From JAFDBW01 sp963825575 (lineage in GTDB: Bacteria > Desulfobacterota > Desulfuromonadia > Desulfuromonadales > BM103), in the NCBI GenBank assembly GCA_963825575.1, contig CAWGUB010000021.1, forward strand, positions 1-64,000: a stretch of DNA of 64,000 bases, written 5' to 3'. This document shows positions 20,174-28,916 of the stretch, piece after piece. Both the position numbers and the translations under genes were made by a program. The notes under the pieces were generated by a model that was not told the DNA's origin, did not search any database, and saw only the letters and a list, made by a program, of their open reading frames with translations. Within the stretch, counting starts at the first letter, position 1; each line of letters opens with the position of its first letter.

Positions 20174-20888
20174 ATGACACGTCCTTTTCTCTGGGCGCAT
20201 CGAGGAGCCTCATCAGTGGCACCGGAAAACACCATGTCGGCATTTGCCGCAGCCGTTGCGTGTGGTGCCGATGGGCTGGAACTTGATATCCACCTCTCTC
20301 GTGATGGAATTCCGGTGGTTATTCACGACGAGACGTTGGACAGAACAACCGATGGCCAGGGCCAGGTCGGGGACAAGACCTGGCCGCAACTGCAGATGCT
20401 GGATGCCGGCAGCTGGTTCTCTACGGACTTTGCGGGAGAGTCGATCCCGGCCCTCGAGAATGTTCTGGAAAGCTTCGGTGGCCAGGTGCGCCTGAACCTG
20501 GAAATCAAGGAATTCGGTGCCGGGCTGGCGGTCTCTCGAACTGTTGAAGCGTTATCCCGATGCCGACTGTGTGGTTTCTTCCTTTGACTACCAGCTGCTT
20601 GCGCGTTTGCGTTCTGCAGATGACATGTTGCCGATTGCCGTCCTGTTTGAATCCGGCAACTGGCGTCATGCTGTGAGGCTCGCCAATGGATTGCGGGCAG
20701 TCGCCTTCCATCCCGAGGGCGGGCAGGTGAACCGCCCAATGATTTGCGCATGCCGAAAGGCGAAACTGCCAGTTTACGTCTGGACAGTTGATGACCCGGA
20801 GGGTGCGAGGAGTCTGTTCCGGGCCGGAGTCTCTGGCGTGTTTACCAATGACCCGCTGGTGCTCCGCCAAATTACCTTGCCTGCTTAA
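20174..20888 (+). pseudogene. glycerophosphodiester phosphodiesterase, single frameshift
   Basis: The N-terminal frame (to 20587) has the GDPD signature WAHRGASSVAPENTMSAF, the metal ligands in LELDIHLSRDG and the His in VVIHDETLDRTTDG. The remainder (LELLKRYPDADCVVSSFDY through VYVWTVDDPEG and GVFTNDP) is in the next frame. Removing one base near 20545-20552 restores a 237-residue protein of normal length. The enzyme cleaves glycerophosphodiesters to glycerol 3-phosphate and an alcohol. There is no signal peptide, so a cytoplasmic location is expected. Sequencing error is as likely as true decay. Confidence 0.88.
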
Positions 20889-20966
20889 TTCCTGGAAGTA
20901 ATCCACTCTTGTGCTGCAGTTTCGGCTGCGTTAAACTGCCGCCTGTCTCCAGAGGTGAATTCGATC

Positions 20967-22130
20967 ATGAGCGATATTATCCCCCCGCAACCAAATACGA
21001 CGCAACTGGCCTCCCTGCTGCACCGGCAGATTCTGCAGTCCGGCAAGGTCAGTTTTGCTGAATTCATGGCGCAGGCCCTCTATCATCAGCAATATGGCTA
21101 TTACATGGTGCCGCGCGACCGGATCGGCAAGTCCGGGGATTTCTTTACCTCGAGCAGCGTCAACGCCCTGTTCGGGCGTCTGGTGGCCCGGCAACTGGCA
21201 GAAATGGACGGCATCCTGCCAGGCAGAGGATTCCAGATCGTCGAGCAGGGTGCCGGAGAAGGCCATCTGGCCCTCGATGTTCTGGATGCACTGGCAGAGG
21301 AGTCTCCCGAACTATACAGCCGGTTAAGCTATACCCTGATCGAGGTAAGCCAGGACAATCGTAACCGCCAGGCCGTTAACCTTGCTGATCACGCTGACAA
21401 GGTCACATGGTGTAGTGAGGATGCCTGGACGATAAGCTCCGGCTGTTTCCTGTCGAATGAACTGATCGACGCGTTTCCGGTGCACTTGGTAGAAAAACGG
21501 GCCGGAAAAATCCAGGAAGTTTTTGTCGACAGTGACGGGGCTCTCTTCTCGGAGGCGGTGGCTGAGAAGTGCGACACCCGTTTGTCAGATTATTTCGCCT
21601 GGCTTGGCCACGAGCCGTTTGAGAGTAACCGGGCCGAAGCAAACCTGCTGGCCCCGGAGTGGATGCGCAAGGTTGGCGAACGCATCGCTCAGGGTTTTGT
21701 CATGACTATAGACTATGGGTATCCGGCTGAAGAACTTTATGCCCCCCACCGGAGAACCGGAACCTTGATGTGCTATCATCGCCACCAGGCGGACGACAAC
21801 CCTTACGACAGTGTCGGGGAAAAAGACATTACGACTCATGTTGATTTTACCGCACTGCAGAAGGCGGGCAAAGAAGTGGGTCTCGAGACCTTATGGTTCG
21901 GGGAGCAGTACCGTTTTCTGCTCGGCCTTGGTTTCTTTGAAGAGCTGGTTCGTCTGGAGGCCGCCGCAACCGATGAAAATGATGCCCGGGCGCTGCGTTT
22001 GACACTGAAAAACCTGATCATGCCGGAAACCGGTATGGGAGAGACCTTCAAGATCCTCGTGCAGGGGAAAGATGTCGGGACTCCGGAGTTGTTGTGCAGT
22101 CGTCCGGTTGCGGCGATTCCGCTTGGCTGA
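20967..22130 (+). CDS. MidA/NDUFAF7-type SAM-dependent methyltransferase
   Basis: A 387-residue protein of the DUF185 family, whose eukaryotic member NDUFAF7/MidA methylates an arginine of a complex I subunit. Motifs seen are RIGKSGDFFTSSSVNALFG, VEQGAGEGHLALDVL (SAM-binding motif I), LSNELIDAFPVHLV and MTIDYGYPAEEL. The bacterial substrate is not established; a link to NADH dehydrogenase assembly is only inferred. ATG at 20967 was chosen with AGAGG upstream; a GTG at 20955 is an alternative. Confidence 0.88.
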   Translation: MSDIIPPQPNTTQLASLLHRQILQSGKVSFAEFMAQALYHQQYGYYMVPRDRIGKSGDFFTSSSVNALFGRLVARQLAEMDGILPGRGFQIVEQGAGEGHLALDVLDALAEESPELYSRLSYTLIEVSQDNRNRQAVNLADHADKVTWCSEDAWTISSGCFLSNELIDAFPVHLVEKRAGKIQEVFVDSDGALFSEAVAEKCDTRLSDYFAWLGHEPFESNRAEANLLAPEWMRKVGERIAQGFVMTIDYGYPAEELYAPHRRTGTLMCYHRHQADDNPYDSVGEKDITTHVDFTALQKAGKEVGLETLWFGEQYRFLLGLGFFEELVRLEAAATDENDARALRLTLKNLIMPETGMGETFKILVQGKDVGTPELLCSRPVAAIPLG

Positions 22131-22278
22131 CCAGTTATGCCTGGCCTGCAAAATGGCACTTGGATTGCCCCCTGGTCGTTTTCGGCTTTTCTGTTAAAAT
22201 TACCCGACTTGTTTACTGAGAGTATACAAAGCAGGTATACTTCAATTACTACATGCTCAATCTAAGGAGAATAAATCG

Positions 22279-22500
22279 ATGAAAGAACAGGTACAGGAAG
22301 TCTTGGAGTTGATTCGCCCTGCATTGCAGGCTGATGGTGGTGATGTTGAACTGGTTGACGTCACTGACGATGGTATTGTCAGTGTCAGGCTGACCGGCGC
22401 CTGCGGTTCCTGCCCGATGTCAACAATGACTCTGAAAATGGGTATCGAGAGAACCCTCGTGGAAAAGATTCCTGAGGTAAAAGAGGTCGTCCAGGTCTGA
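22279..22500 (+). CDS. NifU C-terminal (Nfu) domain iron-sulfur scaffold
   Basis: A 73-residue protein consisting only of the Nfu domain. It has the paired cysteines in ACGSCPMSTMTLKMGIE, which bridge a labile cluster at a homodimer interface and pass it to apoproteins. A strong AAGGAG ribosome site lies 11 bases upstream. It is followed by a 64-residue gene 24 bases later, likely in the same transcript, ending at the terminator near 22800. Confidence 0.93.
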   Translation: MKEQVQEVLELIRPALQADGGDVELVDVTDDGIVSVRLTGACGSCPMSTMTLKMGIERTLVEKIPEVKEVVQV

Positions 22501-22524
22501 TCCTGGCTGCCGAGGGAGCTAGTC

Positions 22525-22719
22525 ATGGTCAAGGTGAAAACATTCGGTGAACCTTTACAGCCTTTCAAGGCGCAACGGGAACTTGATGAACTGGACGCGC
22601 GCGTCAACCGGTTTATCGTTGAGAACGGGGTTACCAGAGTTCTGTCGGTCAGTGATTCAACGACGGTTGAGGCAGGCAATACCTGTGGGTTGATTCGCGT
22701 GCTGGTTTACGAGGAGTGA
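22525..22719 (+). CDS. small conserved-looking protein after nfu, unknown
   Basis: 64 residues, not recognised. It is a soluble alpha/beta-looking protein: FKAQRELDELDARVNRFI is a probable helix, and VTRVLSVSDSTT and LIRVLVYEE are probable strands. The ribosome site GAGGGAG precedes the ATG. Co-directional with the Nfu gene 24 bases upstream and sharing its terminator, it may act with iron-sulfur supply, but nothing in the sequence proves that. Confidence 0.7.
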   Translation: MVKVKTFGEPLQPFKAQRELDELDARVNRFIVENGVTRVLSVSDSTTVEAGNTCGLIRVLVYEE

Positions 22720-22786
22720 TCCGCCAGGCCGCGGTCGCCAAATGTGAGAATGGGAGTGCCATTTCGGTCTTCCCATCTGATTGTTG

Positions 22787-22819
22787 ACAAACCCCGCACC
22801 GATGCGGGGTTTGTTTTTT
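22787..22819 (+). terminator. strong intrinsic terminator of the nfu unit
   Basis: A perfect 12-bp stem (ACAAACCCCGCA / TGCGGGGTTTGT) with loop CCGA is followed by six T. It ends the plus-strand nfu transcript. Confidence 0.92.
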
Positions 22820-22850
22820 CTGCCTGGCAGGTGGAGTTGCTATGACGCTT

Positions 22851-23337
22851 AGGGCAATAGATGGTTAATCTATTGCCCTTGGCTATCGTCTTTAGGAATT
22901 CAAAGACAAGAGCAAAACCCGGGGGTTGCGCCCCCCGACAGCGCCTTACTCTTTTGCTGGCCCAAAAGAATAAGCAGAAAAGGGCCTGCGCTGCGCTGGG
23001 CATGTCTGGCTCGTACAGGCTTTAACCTCAACTCGGATTGTCTTATCGATCAAGAGCCTCTCCTTCTCTGGAGGATTGTTTCTGTGTTTATGCTTTTCAG
23101 GCTTTTCCCTTGTAAGTCACACTGCAAGGAAGGCCCCTGTAACGGGCCGGCTTCTTGAGCAGTGTCGTCTATTGATGACTCAGACATCTGGCAAAGGAGA
23201 TGCCCTCCGCAAGGAGAAGGCATTTTTGCATACTTTTGTTGCCGGACAAAAGTATGGCGTCTGGCGGGACGCGACCCGCCGGTTTTAATCTTAAGAATAA
23301 AGAAAGAGGGCAACAGATTAACCACCTGTTGCCCTCT
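22851..23337. repeat. dispersed palindromic element, copy A
   Basis: Copy A of a three-copy family, in inverted orientation relative to copies B and C. It is bounded on each side by a GGGCAAyAGATTAACC-type hairpin (22852-22878 with perfect 11-bp arms, and 23309-23335). Inside lie two further hairpins with arms CATACTTTTGT/ACAAAAGTATG and CTTATTCTTTTG/CAAAAGAGTAAG next to GGGTCGCGTCCC-like and GGGGGTTGCGCCCCC palindromes. It fills the gap between convergent genes. No credible protein is encoded; translated pieces are by-products of the palindromes. Confidence 0.88.
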
Positions 23338-23358
23338 AGATCATAAAGCCTGGCTGAA

Positions 23359-23763
23359 TCAGCTGGGGTTTTTCTCCCGCACCTGGTCGGCCATGGCCTG
23401 GTCGACAACGCAGATGTGATTTCTCAGCCAATCGCGGAGGAAGGTCAATGTCTGCAGGGAGATGGCTGCCTCACCTTTACGATGCCTGTCCTCCAGGTCG
23501 GCCAGTTTGGCCATCATCTGTTCGTGCTCCTGGAAGTGTCGCGCCTGATCCGGCGCGTCGCAGTCAACCATGAATCGCTCTTCCCGGTCAAAATGAGTCT
23601 CCGTGTAATGCTTCAGTGCGGAAAAGATCGGCAGTAGCAGAGCTCCTCCGCTGCCGTCCTGCATGGCCTCGTAAAGATCATTGATCAAGTCGACCAGTTT
23701 CCTGTGATCCTGGTCTATTGCCTCAATGCCTGTATTGAATTTATCGTCCCAGACAAACAGCAT
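23359..23763 (-). CDS. bacteriohemerythrin
   Basis: A 134-residue four-helix O2-binding protein with a diiron centre. Ligands are visible in the family pattern: FNTGIEAIDQDHRKL, HYTETHFDREE, HFQEHEQMM and LRNHICVVDQ, giving the expected His, Glu and Asp set. It is soluble with no signal peptide. Such proteins are thought to buffer or deliver oxygen in microaerobic or anaerobic bacteria. It is a single-gene unit with repeat element copy A just downstream. Confidence 0.95.
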   Translation of the reverse strand: MLFVWDDKFNTGIEAIDQDHRKLVDLINDLYEAMQDGSGGALLLPIFSALKHYTETHFDREERFMVDCDAPDQARHFQEHEQMMAKLADLEDRHRKGEAAISLQTLTFLRDWLRNHICVVDQAMADQVREKNPS

Positions 23764-23922
23764 GTTATCCCTCTCTCTTCAGTATAAATAGGTCAATTGC
23801 GTCAAAAACGCTGTTTCATTATAATGCAAATAATTTTTTTTTAAAACAGTGTTTGTATTTTATTTGTGTTTTTTTTGAGAGTTATGGATATGGGCCTTAC
23901 GAATCTTGCCAGAGCGTTGGTT

Positions 23923-24408
23923 TTAACGAGTATCCGGCCGCAACTGATTCAGGGTGCCGGTTAGAGGCAGGACGCCTTCACGTTCGATCGGAATGGTCGT
24001 GTTGAGAATCCCCAGACCGCCGACTGTGACCTCGCCGTCGATACGAAAAGCAATCTGATCCTGATCCTGTAATTTTCGGGTCAACTGGAAAAGGTTGAAG
24101 AAGCTGCTCGAGAGACGTACTACGGCTTCGCCGCTCTCTTCGGCGGCAATCGACATGGGTTTTGTGGATTGGCCGTCGGCAACCCGGACATCATTCAGGA
24201 AGAGGGTAAATTTCAGGCCTTTTATGTCGAGACTGATGCTGTTCGGGTTGTAAACCTGCAACCTGGCGAGAAAGTTTGCGTGACTTAGAGATAAATCGGT
24301 AATCTCGAGACCTGCCAGCTGCACTTCGGGCGGCGCCGGACGCATGCCGGCACAGGAGGCAAGCCCTGCGGCTAAAAGTATCACGATCACGGTTCTTGTG
24401 AAATTCAT
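23923..24408 (-). CDS. LEA14/WHy-domain lipoprotein
   Basis: 161 residues with a lipoprotein signal (VIVILLAAGLASCAG, Cys near residue 20). One WHy/LEA type-2 beta-sandwich domain follows: LEITDLSLSHANFLARLQVY, NPNSISLDIKGL, then INTT-like strands to the end. The family is linked to desiccation or envelope stress, but its molecular role is unknown. The start is at 24408, with GGGGGA upstream; an earlier in-frame codon gives a poor leader. Last gene of a probable four-gene minus-strand operon. Confidence 0.85.
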   Translation of the reverse strand: MNFTRTVIVILLAAGLASCAGMRPAPPEVQLAGLEITDLSLSHANFLARLQVYNPNSISLDIKGLKFTLFLNDVRVADGQSTKPMSIAAEESGEAVVRLSSSFFNLFQLTRKLQDQDQIAFRIDGEVTVGGLGILNTTIPIEREGVLPLTGTLNQLRPDTR

Positions 24409-24495
24409 TATGTCCCCCGTACTTGCTGGTTTCTTAAATTGTCCCCGGTCAGGTTGTTTCGACCGGACGCCTAATCTGGAGTGACCCATTTTAAA

Positions 24496-25641
24496 CTACT
24501 CCCGGCGATGTCCATGGATGAATTCGGATAGTCGAAGAAGGACTCCCTGCCGGGTTATAATTGCTGCGTGGGGACAAAGCTCCTGGCAGCAGAAACAGCG
24601 TATACAGCGGCCATAATCAATACGTACGCCATTGTCATCCATGCTCATTGCCTGAGGTGGACAATGGCTGACGCAGTGCCCGCAAAGTTGGCATGCATGG
24701 CTGATTTCAGGTTGCGCAGTGATCGCATTTTTCAACAGATTCTTCAGCGGTGTCGGCAGGCCGAAGTTGATGTCGGATGTCTTGGCAGGGCGAAAACGGT
24801 CGGTCTGCAACGTTTCCAACGGAGTACCATGTAGATCGAGTTCGTCCAGTGATACTCCGCGACGTCCCGATTCTCGGGCGACCTTCTGCGTCCAGACCCG
24901 TTCTTCGGGCAGATTGACCATGGTTGTCGCAACCGTATCGAGGGCCAGGGTGTGTGGCGATGCGAGTAATGCTCCTATCTGTACGGGGTCGCCGCTGCCG
25001 GGCCCGTTGCCTTCCATACCGACCACCGCATCCATGATTGACAATGCCGGTTCAAAGTGCTCGGCAAGCTCCAGAAGCATCAGGGCAAAAAAGGCTTTGT
25101 CGGTGCCTGCTTGCAGGTGCAGTCGAACCTTACGCATGCCGACGACAAGGCCGAAAAGGTTCTTGACCGCACCGGTATATCCTATCATCTGGTGGGTCTT
25201 GAGCTTCGGCAGGTTGATGATGATGTCCGTATCGAGGGCTTCTCTGGCTACTTCAAGTTGATGAAAGGTCCCGGAACCGAATTGAACCGGTACGGATTCT
25301 TCAAAGGCCGCAAAACGTGCCCCGGTCGCTTTGACGACATCGTAAATACCGCACTTGCGAGCCACGTTCTCCGGCTTGCCAAGACCTGGAGAATCACCGA
25401 CTGTCGCTACAGCGCCGGCACTCTGGACCAGCAGAATGACCTGTCGGACAATCTCCGGGTGAGTCGTAACCGCCTTTTCCGGGCTCTTGCCGGCCAGCAG
25501 GTTGGGTTTGATCAAGACTTTTTGCCCAGACTTGACGAACTTTTCGATTCCGCCAAGGGGTTCCAGGAGAAGATACAGGGCTTCTTTTACGCGCCCCGGA
25601 TCGTAATCCGGCAGCGACTGCAGAGAGACGGGCAGGCTCAT
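24496..25641 (-). CDS. DUF362 protein with C-terminal 2[4Fe-4S] ferredoxin domain
   Basis: A 381-residue cytoplasmic protein. Residues about 40-290 form a DUF362 domain (VLIKPNLL, GDSPGLG, LPKLKTHQMIGYTGAVKNLFG). Residues 315-365 carry two clusters, CQLCGHCVSHCPP and CIRCFCCQELCPH, both C-x2-C-x2-C-x3-C-P. The family may transfer electrons, but its substrate is unknown. Its start overlaps the yjbQ stop by four bases, so the two are translationally coupled. Confidence 0.9.
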   Translation of the reverse strand: MSLPVSLQSLPDYDPGRVKEALYLLLEPLGGIEKFVKSGQKVLIKPNLLAGKSPEKAVTTHPEIVRQVILLVQSAGAVATVGDSPGLGKPENVARKCGIYDVVKATGARFAAFEESVPVQFGSGTFHQLEVAREALDTDIIINLPKLKTHQMIGYTGAVKNLFGLVVGMRKVRLHLQAGTDKAFFALMLLELAEHFEPALSIMDAVVGMEGNGPGSGDPVQIGALLASPHTLALDTVATTMVNLPEERVWTQKVARESGRRGVSLDELDLHGTPLETLQTDRFRPAKTSDINFGLPTPLKNLLKNAITAQPEISHACQLCGHCVSHCPPQAMSMDDNGVRIDYGRCIRCFCCQELCPHAAIITRQGVLLRLSEFIHGHRRE

Positions 25642-26033
25642 GTGCCGACAGTCTGGATGTGAACGCGGCGCTGGCGTGGGCCATCGAATTCGCAGAAATA
25701 GATCCCCTGCCAGGTTCCGAGCACAGGTTTGCCGTTATTGATAATCAATGTTTCGCTGGCACCGAACAGGCTGCTTTTGATATGGGCCGCGCTATTGCCC
25801 TCGAGGTGGTGATAATCATCGTGCATTGGGACCAGCTTGTTGAGCCCCATGCTGATGTCGCGGCAGACGTCCGGGTCGGCATTCTCGTTGATTGTGATAG
25901 CTGCAGTGGTATGAGGCGTGTATATGACGGCCAATCCTTCGACAATATCATCTTCCCGAATGGCGTTGAGGACAGCGTCGGTGATGTCGATCAGTTCAAC
26001 CTGTTTATGACTTTTAACCGGCAGGGTTTTCAT
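25638..26033 (-). CDS. YjbQ/UPF0047 family protein
   Basis: A 131-residue protein of the YjbQ family. Family His and acidic residues are visible in VIYTPHTTAAITINENADPDV and YHHLEGNSAAHIKSSLFG. Members have weak thiamine-phosphate synthase activity in vitro; the true role is unclear. Both ends overlap neighbouring genes by four bases, which supports one coupled operon with the hydrolase upstream and DUF362-ferredoxin downstream. Confidence 0.9.
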   Translation of the reverse strand: MKTLPVKSHKQVELIDITDAVLNAIREDDIVEGLAVIYTPHTTAAITINENADPDVCRDISMGLNKLVPMHDDYHHLEGNSAAHIKSSLFGASETLIINNGKPVLGTWQGIYFCEFDGPRQRRVHIQTVGT

Positions 26034-26875
26034 GTCGTTATGTTATTTACGGCTTCGATCACCGCCTGCAGGGAGCGTGGATGGAAAAGTAGGGAAGTGT
26101 GTCCCATGCCATCCAGCTCAACAATCTGTGCGCCGGTCATCTTTGCCGATTCGGCGGGCAGCACGATATTGTCGTAGCGGGTGTAGATTGATATGGCCTT
26201 GGCCTGTTCGGGCCAAGGCACGCTGTTGAATTTGGCCAGAAAATCGCAGCCGGGAAGCAGGGTCTTGCCGATGGGCGAAATGGCAAAGGGCGCAAGCTTG
26301 GAACCATGGTGCGGAGAACCGAGGGTGACCACGCCGTAGACATGTGCCGCACCGCCTCGATTCTGGATGTAATTACGGGCGATCATTCCACCCATGGAGT
26401 GTCCGACCAGGACAACCTTGTCAACTTTCAGCTTGATGCGCAATTCATCGACTTTTTTTGCCAGGCTTTCGGTCAGGGTCTCCATGTCCCGCCATGGAGG
26501 AGTGCTGATACTTATGGTCTGCAGATAACCTGCAGAACGCAAGCGGAACTGCAGCCAGAAAAGACAGCTGCGGTTCTGGAACAGGCCGTGCAGAAGGATA
26601 ACCGGTGGACGATTGGACTGCCCGGCTTCGGGTAACTTGGTAGCGACCCAGCCAAACGGACGCATGATAATGGTCAGCAGGAGGCAACCTGTCTCCTGGA
26701 TTAAAAGCCAGATCGCGATACAGACGCCGCGGGTGGTGAAGCGACGCTCAATGAGGTCGGGTCGGGCATTGGCACGTTCGTACCATGCAACGGTATAGCT
26801 CAGCAGGACCAAAAGGGCGGTCAGGCAGATAGTCAGTTTTATCAGGATGAGCAATAATGAGAGGATCGTTGCCAT
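26030..26875 (-). CDS. membrane-anchored alpha/beta hydrolase (lipase/PGAP1-like)
   Basis: 281 residues. An N-terminal membrane helix (about 3-27) and a second hydrophobic stretch (about 52-72) precede an alpha/beta hydrolase domain with the oxyanion HGLFQNRS, nucleophile GHSMGGMIARN and the C-terminal catalytic His in ELDGMGHTSLLF. It likely hydrolyses an ester at the inner membrane; the substrate is unknown. First gene of the operon, with a divergent promoter region toward xerC. Confidence 0.88.
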   Translation of the reverse strand: MATILSLLLILIKLTICLTALLVLLSYTVAWYERANARPDLIERRFTTRGVCIAIWLLIQETGCLLLTIIMRPFGWVATKLPEAGQSNRPPVILLHGLFQNRSCLFWLQFRLRSAGYLQTISISTPPWRDMETLTESLAKKVDELRIKLKVDKVVLVGHSMGGMIARNYIQNRGGAAHVYGVVTLGSPHHGSKLAPFAISPIGKTLLPGCDFLAKFNSVPWPEQAKAISIYTRYDNIVLPAESAKMTGAQIVELDGMGHTSLLFHPRSLQAVIEAVNNITT

Positions 26876-27050
26876 GAAAAAAGATTATCCCATGCAGTTG
26901 GGAGCGTCAACAGGAGAACACGATTTGGTATGACGTCGGTGCGGCTTTTCGCGCCTTGTGCACGACTTCAACCTCCATGCAACGACCTGGTTAGCCAGAA
27001 AACACTTATGAATCAGGGATGTCTATGATAGATTTGCACGGAGGTGGATC

Positions 27051-27941
27051 ATGCAGAAATGGATTGATCATTTTACCGGATATCTCGCAGATGAGCGCAA
27101 CCTGTCACCGCACACCAGGGCGGCCTACCTGCGCGACCTGCATGAGTTCCGGACTTTCCTCGACCAGAACGGCGGCTCCGATCTGGCCTCTCTACTGAAA
27201 ATCGACAGTTTCCTCCTGCGCCGCTACCTGGCAGAGCTTCACAAACGCAACCAGAGAACATCGATCGCCCGCAAGCTTTCCGCATTGAGAACATTCTTCC
27301 GTTACCTGGTTCGCGAAGGACAATTGCCCGGTAATCCCGCTGAAGGACTCTCGACTCCCAAGCTGAATCGCTATCTGCCGAAGACGCTTTCTGTTGATGA
27401 AGCAACGGCACTTATGGAGCGTGGTTACAGCAACAGTCTTCTCGATCTTCGCGACCGCGCAATTGTTGAACTCTTCTATGCCAGTGGCCTGCGTGTCAGC
27501 GAACTCACCGAACTTAACGTCGGTTCACTTGATCTGCGTGAAGGGTTGGTGAGGGTGATCGGTAAAGGCCGCAAGGAACGGATCCTGCCGATCGGTCGCA
27601 AGTCCCATGAAGCCCTTTGCATGTATCTCGAGGCCAGGGGAACGCCTGGAGACGATACCCCCCTGTTCCTGAATGCCCATGGCGGACGCCTGACCCCTCG
27701 CAGCGTACAACGCAATCTGAAGACCCGACTGATCAAGGCCGGAATAGTCAAGGATATCAGCCCCCACGCACTGCGCCATTCCTTTGCCACTCACCTTCTC
27801 GACGGCGGTGCCGATCTGCGTGCCATCCAGGAACTGCTTGGTCACGCTTCTCTGTCAACAACACAGAAATACACTCAGGTCAGCGTCGACCAACTGTTAT
27901 CCGTCTACGACAAGGCCCATCCGCGTAGCAAGAAGAAATAA
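27051..27941 (+). CDS. xerC: tyrosine recombinase XerC
   Basis: A 296-residue site-specific recombinase. An N-terminal SAM-like core-binding domain (FTGYLADERNLSPHTRAAYLRDL) is followed by the catalytic domain, with Arg in YASGLRVSEL, H-x-x-R in SPHALRHSFATH, His in LLGHASLSTTQ and nucleophile Tyr in QKYTQV. Length and sequence match the chromosome-dimer resolvase XerC or XerD rather than a phage integrase. No att site or mobile cargo is nearby. Good ribosome site GGAGGTG upstream. Confidence 0.93.
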   Translation: MQKWIDHFTGYLADERNLSPHTRAAYLRDLHEFRTFLDQNGGSDLASLLKIDSFLLRRYLAELHKRNQRTSIARKLSALRTFFRYLVREGQLPGNPAEGLSTPKLNRYLPKTLSVDEATALMERGYSNSLLDLRDRAIVELFYASGLRVSELTELNVGSLDLREGLVRVIGKGRKERILPIGRKSHEALCMYLEARGTPGDDTPLFLNAHGGRLTPRSVQRNLKTRLIKAGIVKDISPHALRHSFATHLLDGGADLRAIQELLGHASLSTTQKYTQVSVDQLLSVYDKAHPRSKKK

Positions 27942-28054
27942 AGAGGCGCGAGAGATCTAACCCTCCACTACTCAGATTTCTGTCCTGCTTTCCGCTATAC
28001 CCAGCTCCTTTTGTGTCTCGGGATAGATAAGTGACAAATTCGGTCATAAATATC

Positions 28055-28082
28055 TTGACAGCCCGGGTTGAGTCGGTAAACT
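28055..28082 (+). promoter_or_regulatory. sigma-70-type promoter of the peroxiredoxin gene
   Basis: TTGACA (28055-28060) and TAAACT (28077-28082) are separated by 16 bases, about 50 bases upstream of the start codon. This is an inference from consensus match. Confidence 0.6.
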
Positions 28083-28133
28083 AGGCCGTAATTTTATGTA
28101 AGTAACTGGTTTTCTTTGAAAGGAGTTTTTCAG

Positions 28134-28736
28134 ATGAGTGTTTTGGTTGGCAAGCAGGCCCCTGATTTTACAGCAGCAGCCGTTATGGCCGATGGTAGCA
28201 TCAACTCCGAATTCAGCCTCGCAGACTACCGGGGCAAATATGTTGTCCTGTTTTTCTACCCACTGGATTTCACGTTCGTCTGCCCTACCGAGTTGATCGC
28301 ATTTTCCAAGCGTATCAAAGAATTCGAAAGCCGTGATGTACAGGTGATCGGTTGCTCCATCGACTCACAGTTTACCCATGTTGCCTGGCGCAACACTCCG
28401 GTCGACGAAGGCGGGATCGGTGCGGTTGCCTATCCCCTGGTGGCGGATATCAAACACGAGATCTGCCGTGCTTATGATGTCGAATTCGAAGCGGCCGGGG
28501 TTGCCTTCCGCGGCTCTTTTCTGATCGGCAAAGACGGCAAGATTCACCACCAAGTGGTCAATGACCTGCCGCTTGGCCGCAACGTTGACGAAATGCTGCG
28601 TATGATCGACGCCCTCCAGTTTACCGAGAAGTACGGTGAGGTCTGCCCGGCGGGGTGGAACAAGGGCGAGAAAGGTATGAAGCCTGATGCGGCCGGCGTT
28701 GCCTCTTACCTGAAGAATAAGGCCAATTCGCTTTAA
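28134..28736 (+). CDS. typical 2-Cys peroxiredoxin (AhpC/Prx1 type)
   Basis: A 200-residue thiol peroxidase that reduces H2O2 and organic peroxides. The peroxidatic Cys sits in LDFTFVCPTELIAFS, the resolving Cys in EVCPAGWNKG, and GSFLIGKDGKIHHQVVNDLPLGRNVDEMLR is split across conserved strands. The ATG at 28134 follows AAAGGAG; a codon 18 bases earlier is not the likely start. Own promoter and terminator, so a monocistronic oxidative-stress gene. It uses Cys, not Sec, at the active site. Confidence 0.95.
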   Translation: MSVLVGKQAPDFTAAAVMADGSINSEFSLADYRGKYVVLFFYPLDFTFVCPTELIAFSKRIKEFESRDVQVIGCSIDSQFTHVAWRNTPVDEGGIGAVAYPLVADIKHEICRAYDVEFEAAGVAFRGSFLIGKDGKIHHQVVNDLPLGRNVDEMLRMIDALQFTEKYGEVCPAGWNKGEKGMKPDAAGVASYLKNKANSL

Positions 28737-28799
28737 AGCAGTGGTGCGTGGAGTGGAAAAAAGGCCGCATTGTCCAGTGTTGGTACGAGGCGGGAAAAA

Positions 28800-28842
28800 C
28801 AGAAACGGGCGGGCAAATTGTCTTGCCCGTTTCTGTTTCTTA
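28800..28842 (+). terminator. intrinsic terminator after peroxiredoxin
   Basis: A perfect 11-bp stem (CAGAAACGGGC / GCCCGTTTCTG) is followed by TTTCTTA. It ends the plus-strand transcript before repeat copy B. Confidence 0.82.
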
Positions 28843-28916
28843 ATAAAGCTCAGCAGGTATTAGATGTGAGGTTATGTTTTTTTCCATGGACGTGGAAAAA
28901 GGGACAGGTTCAGAAT

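Noticed and set aside
23050..23419. Small reading frames within repeat copies A, B and C
   Set aside because: The same peptides arise from palindromes in every copy and change with indels; they are not conserved as proteins.
27051..27941. Tyrosine recombinase as a mobile-element integrase
   Set aside because: Length, motifs and lack of att site or cargo fit the housekeeping XerC.
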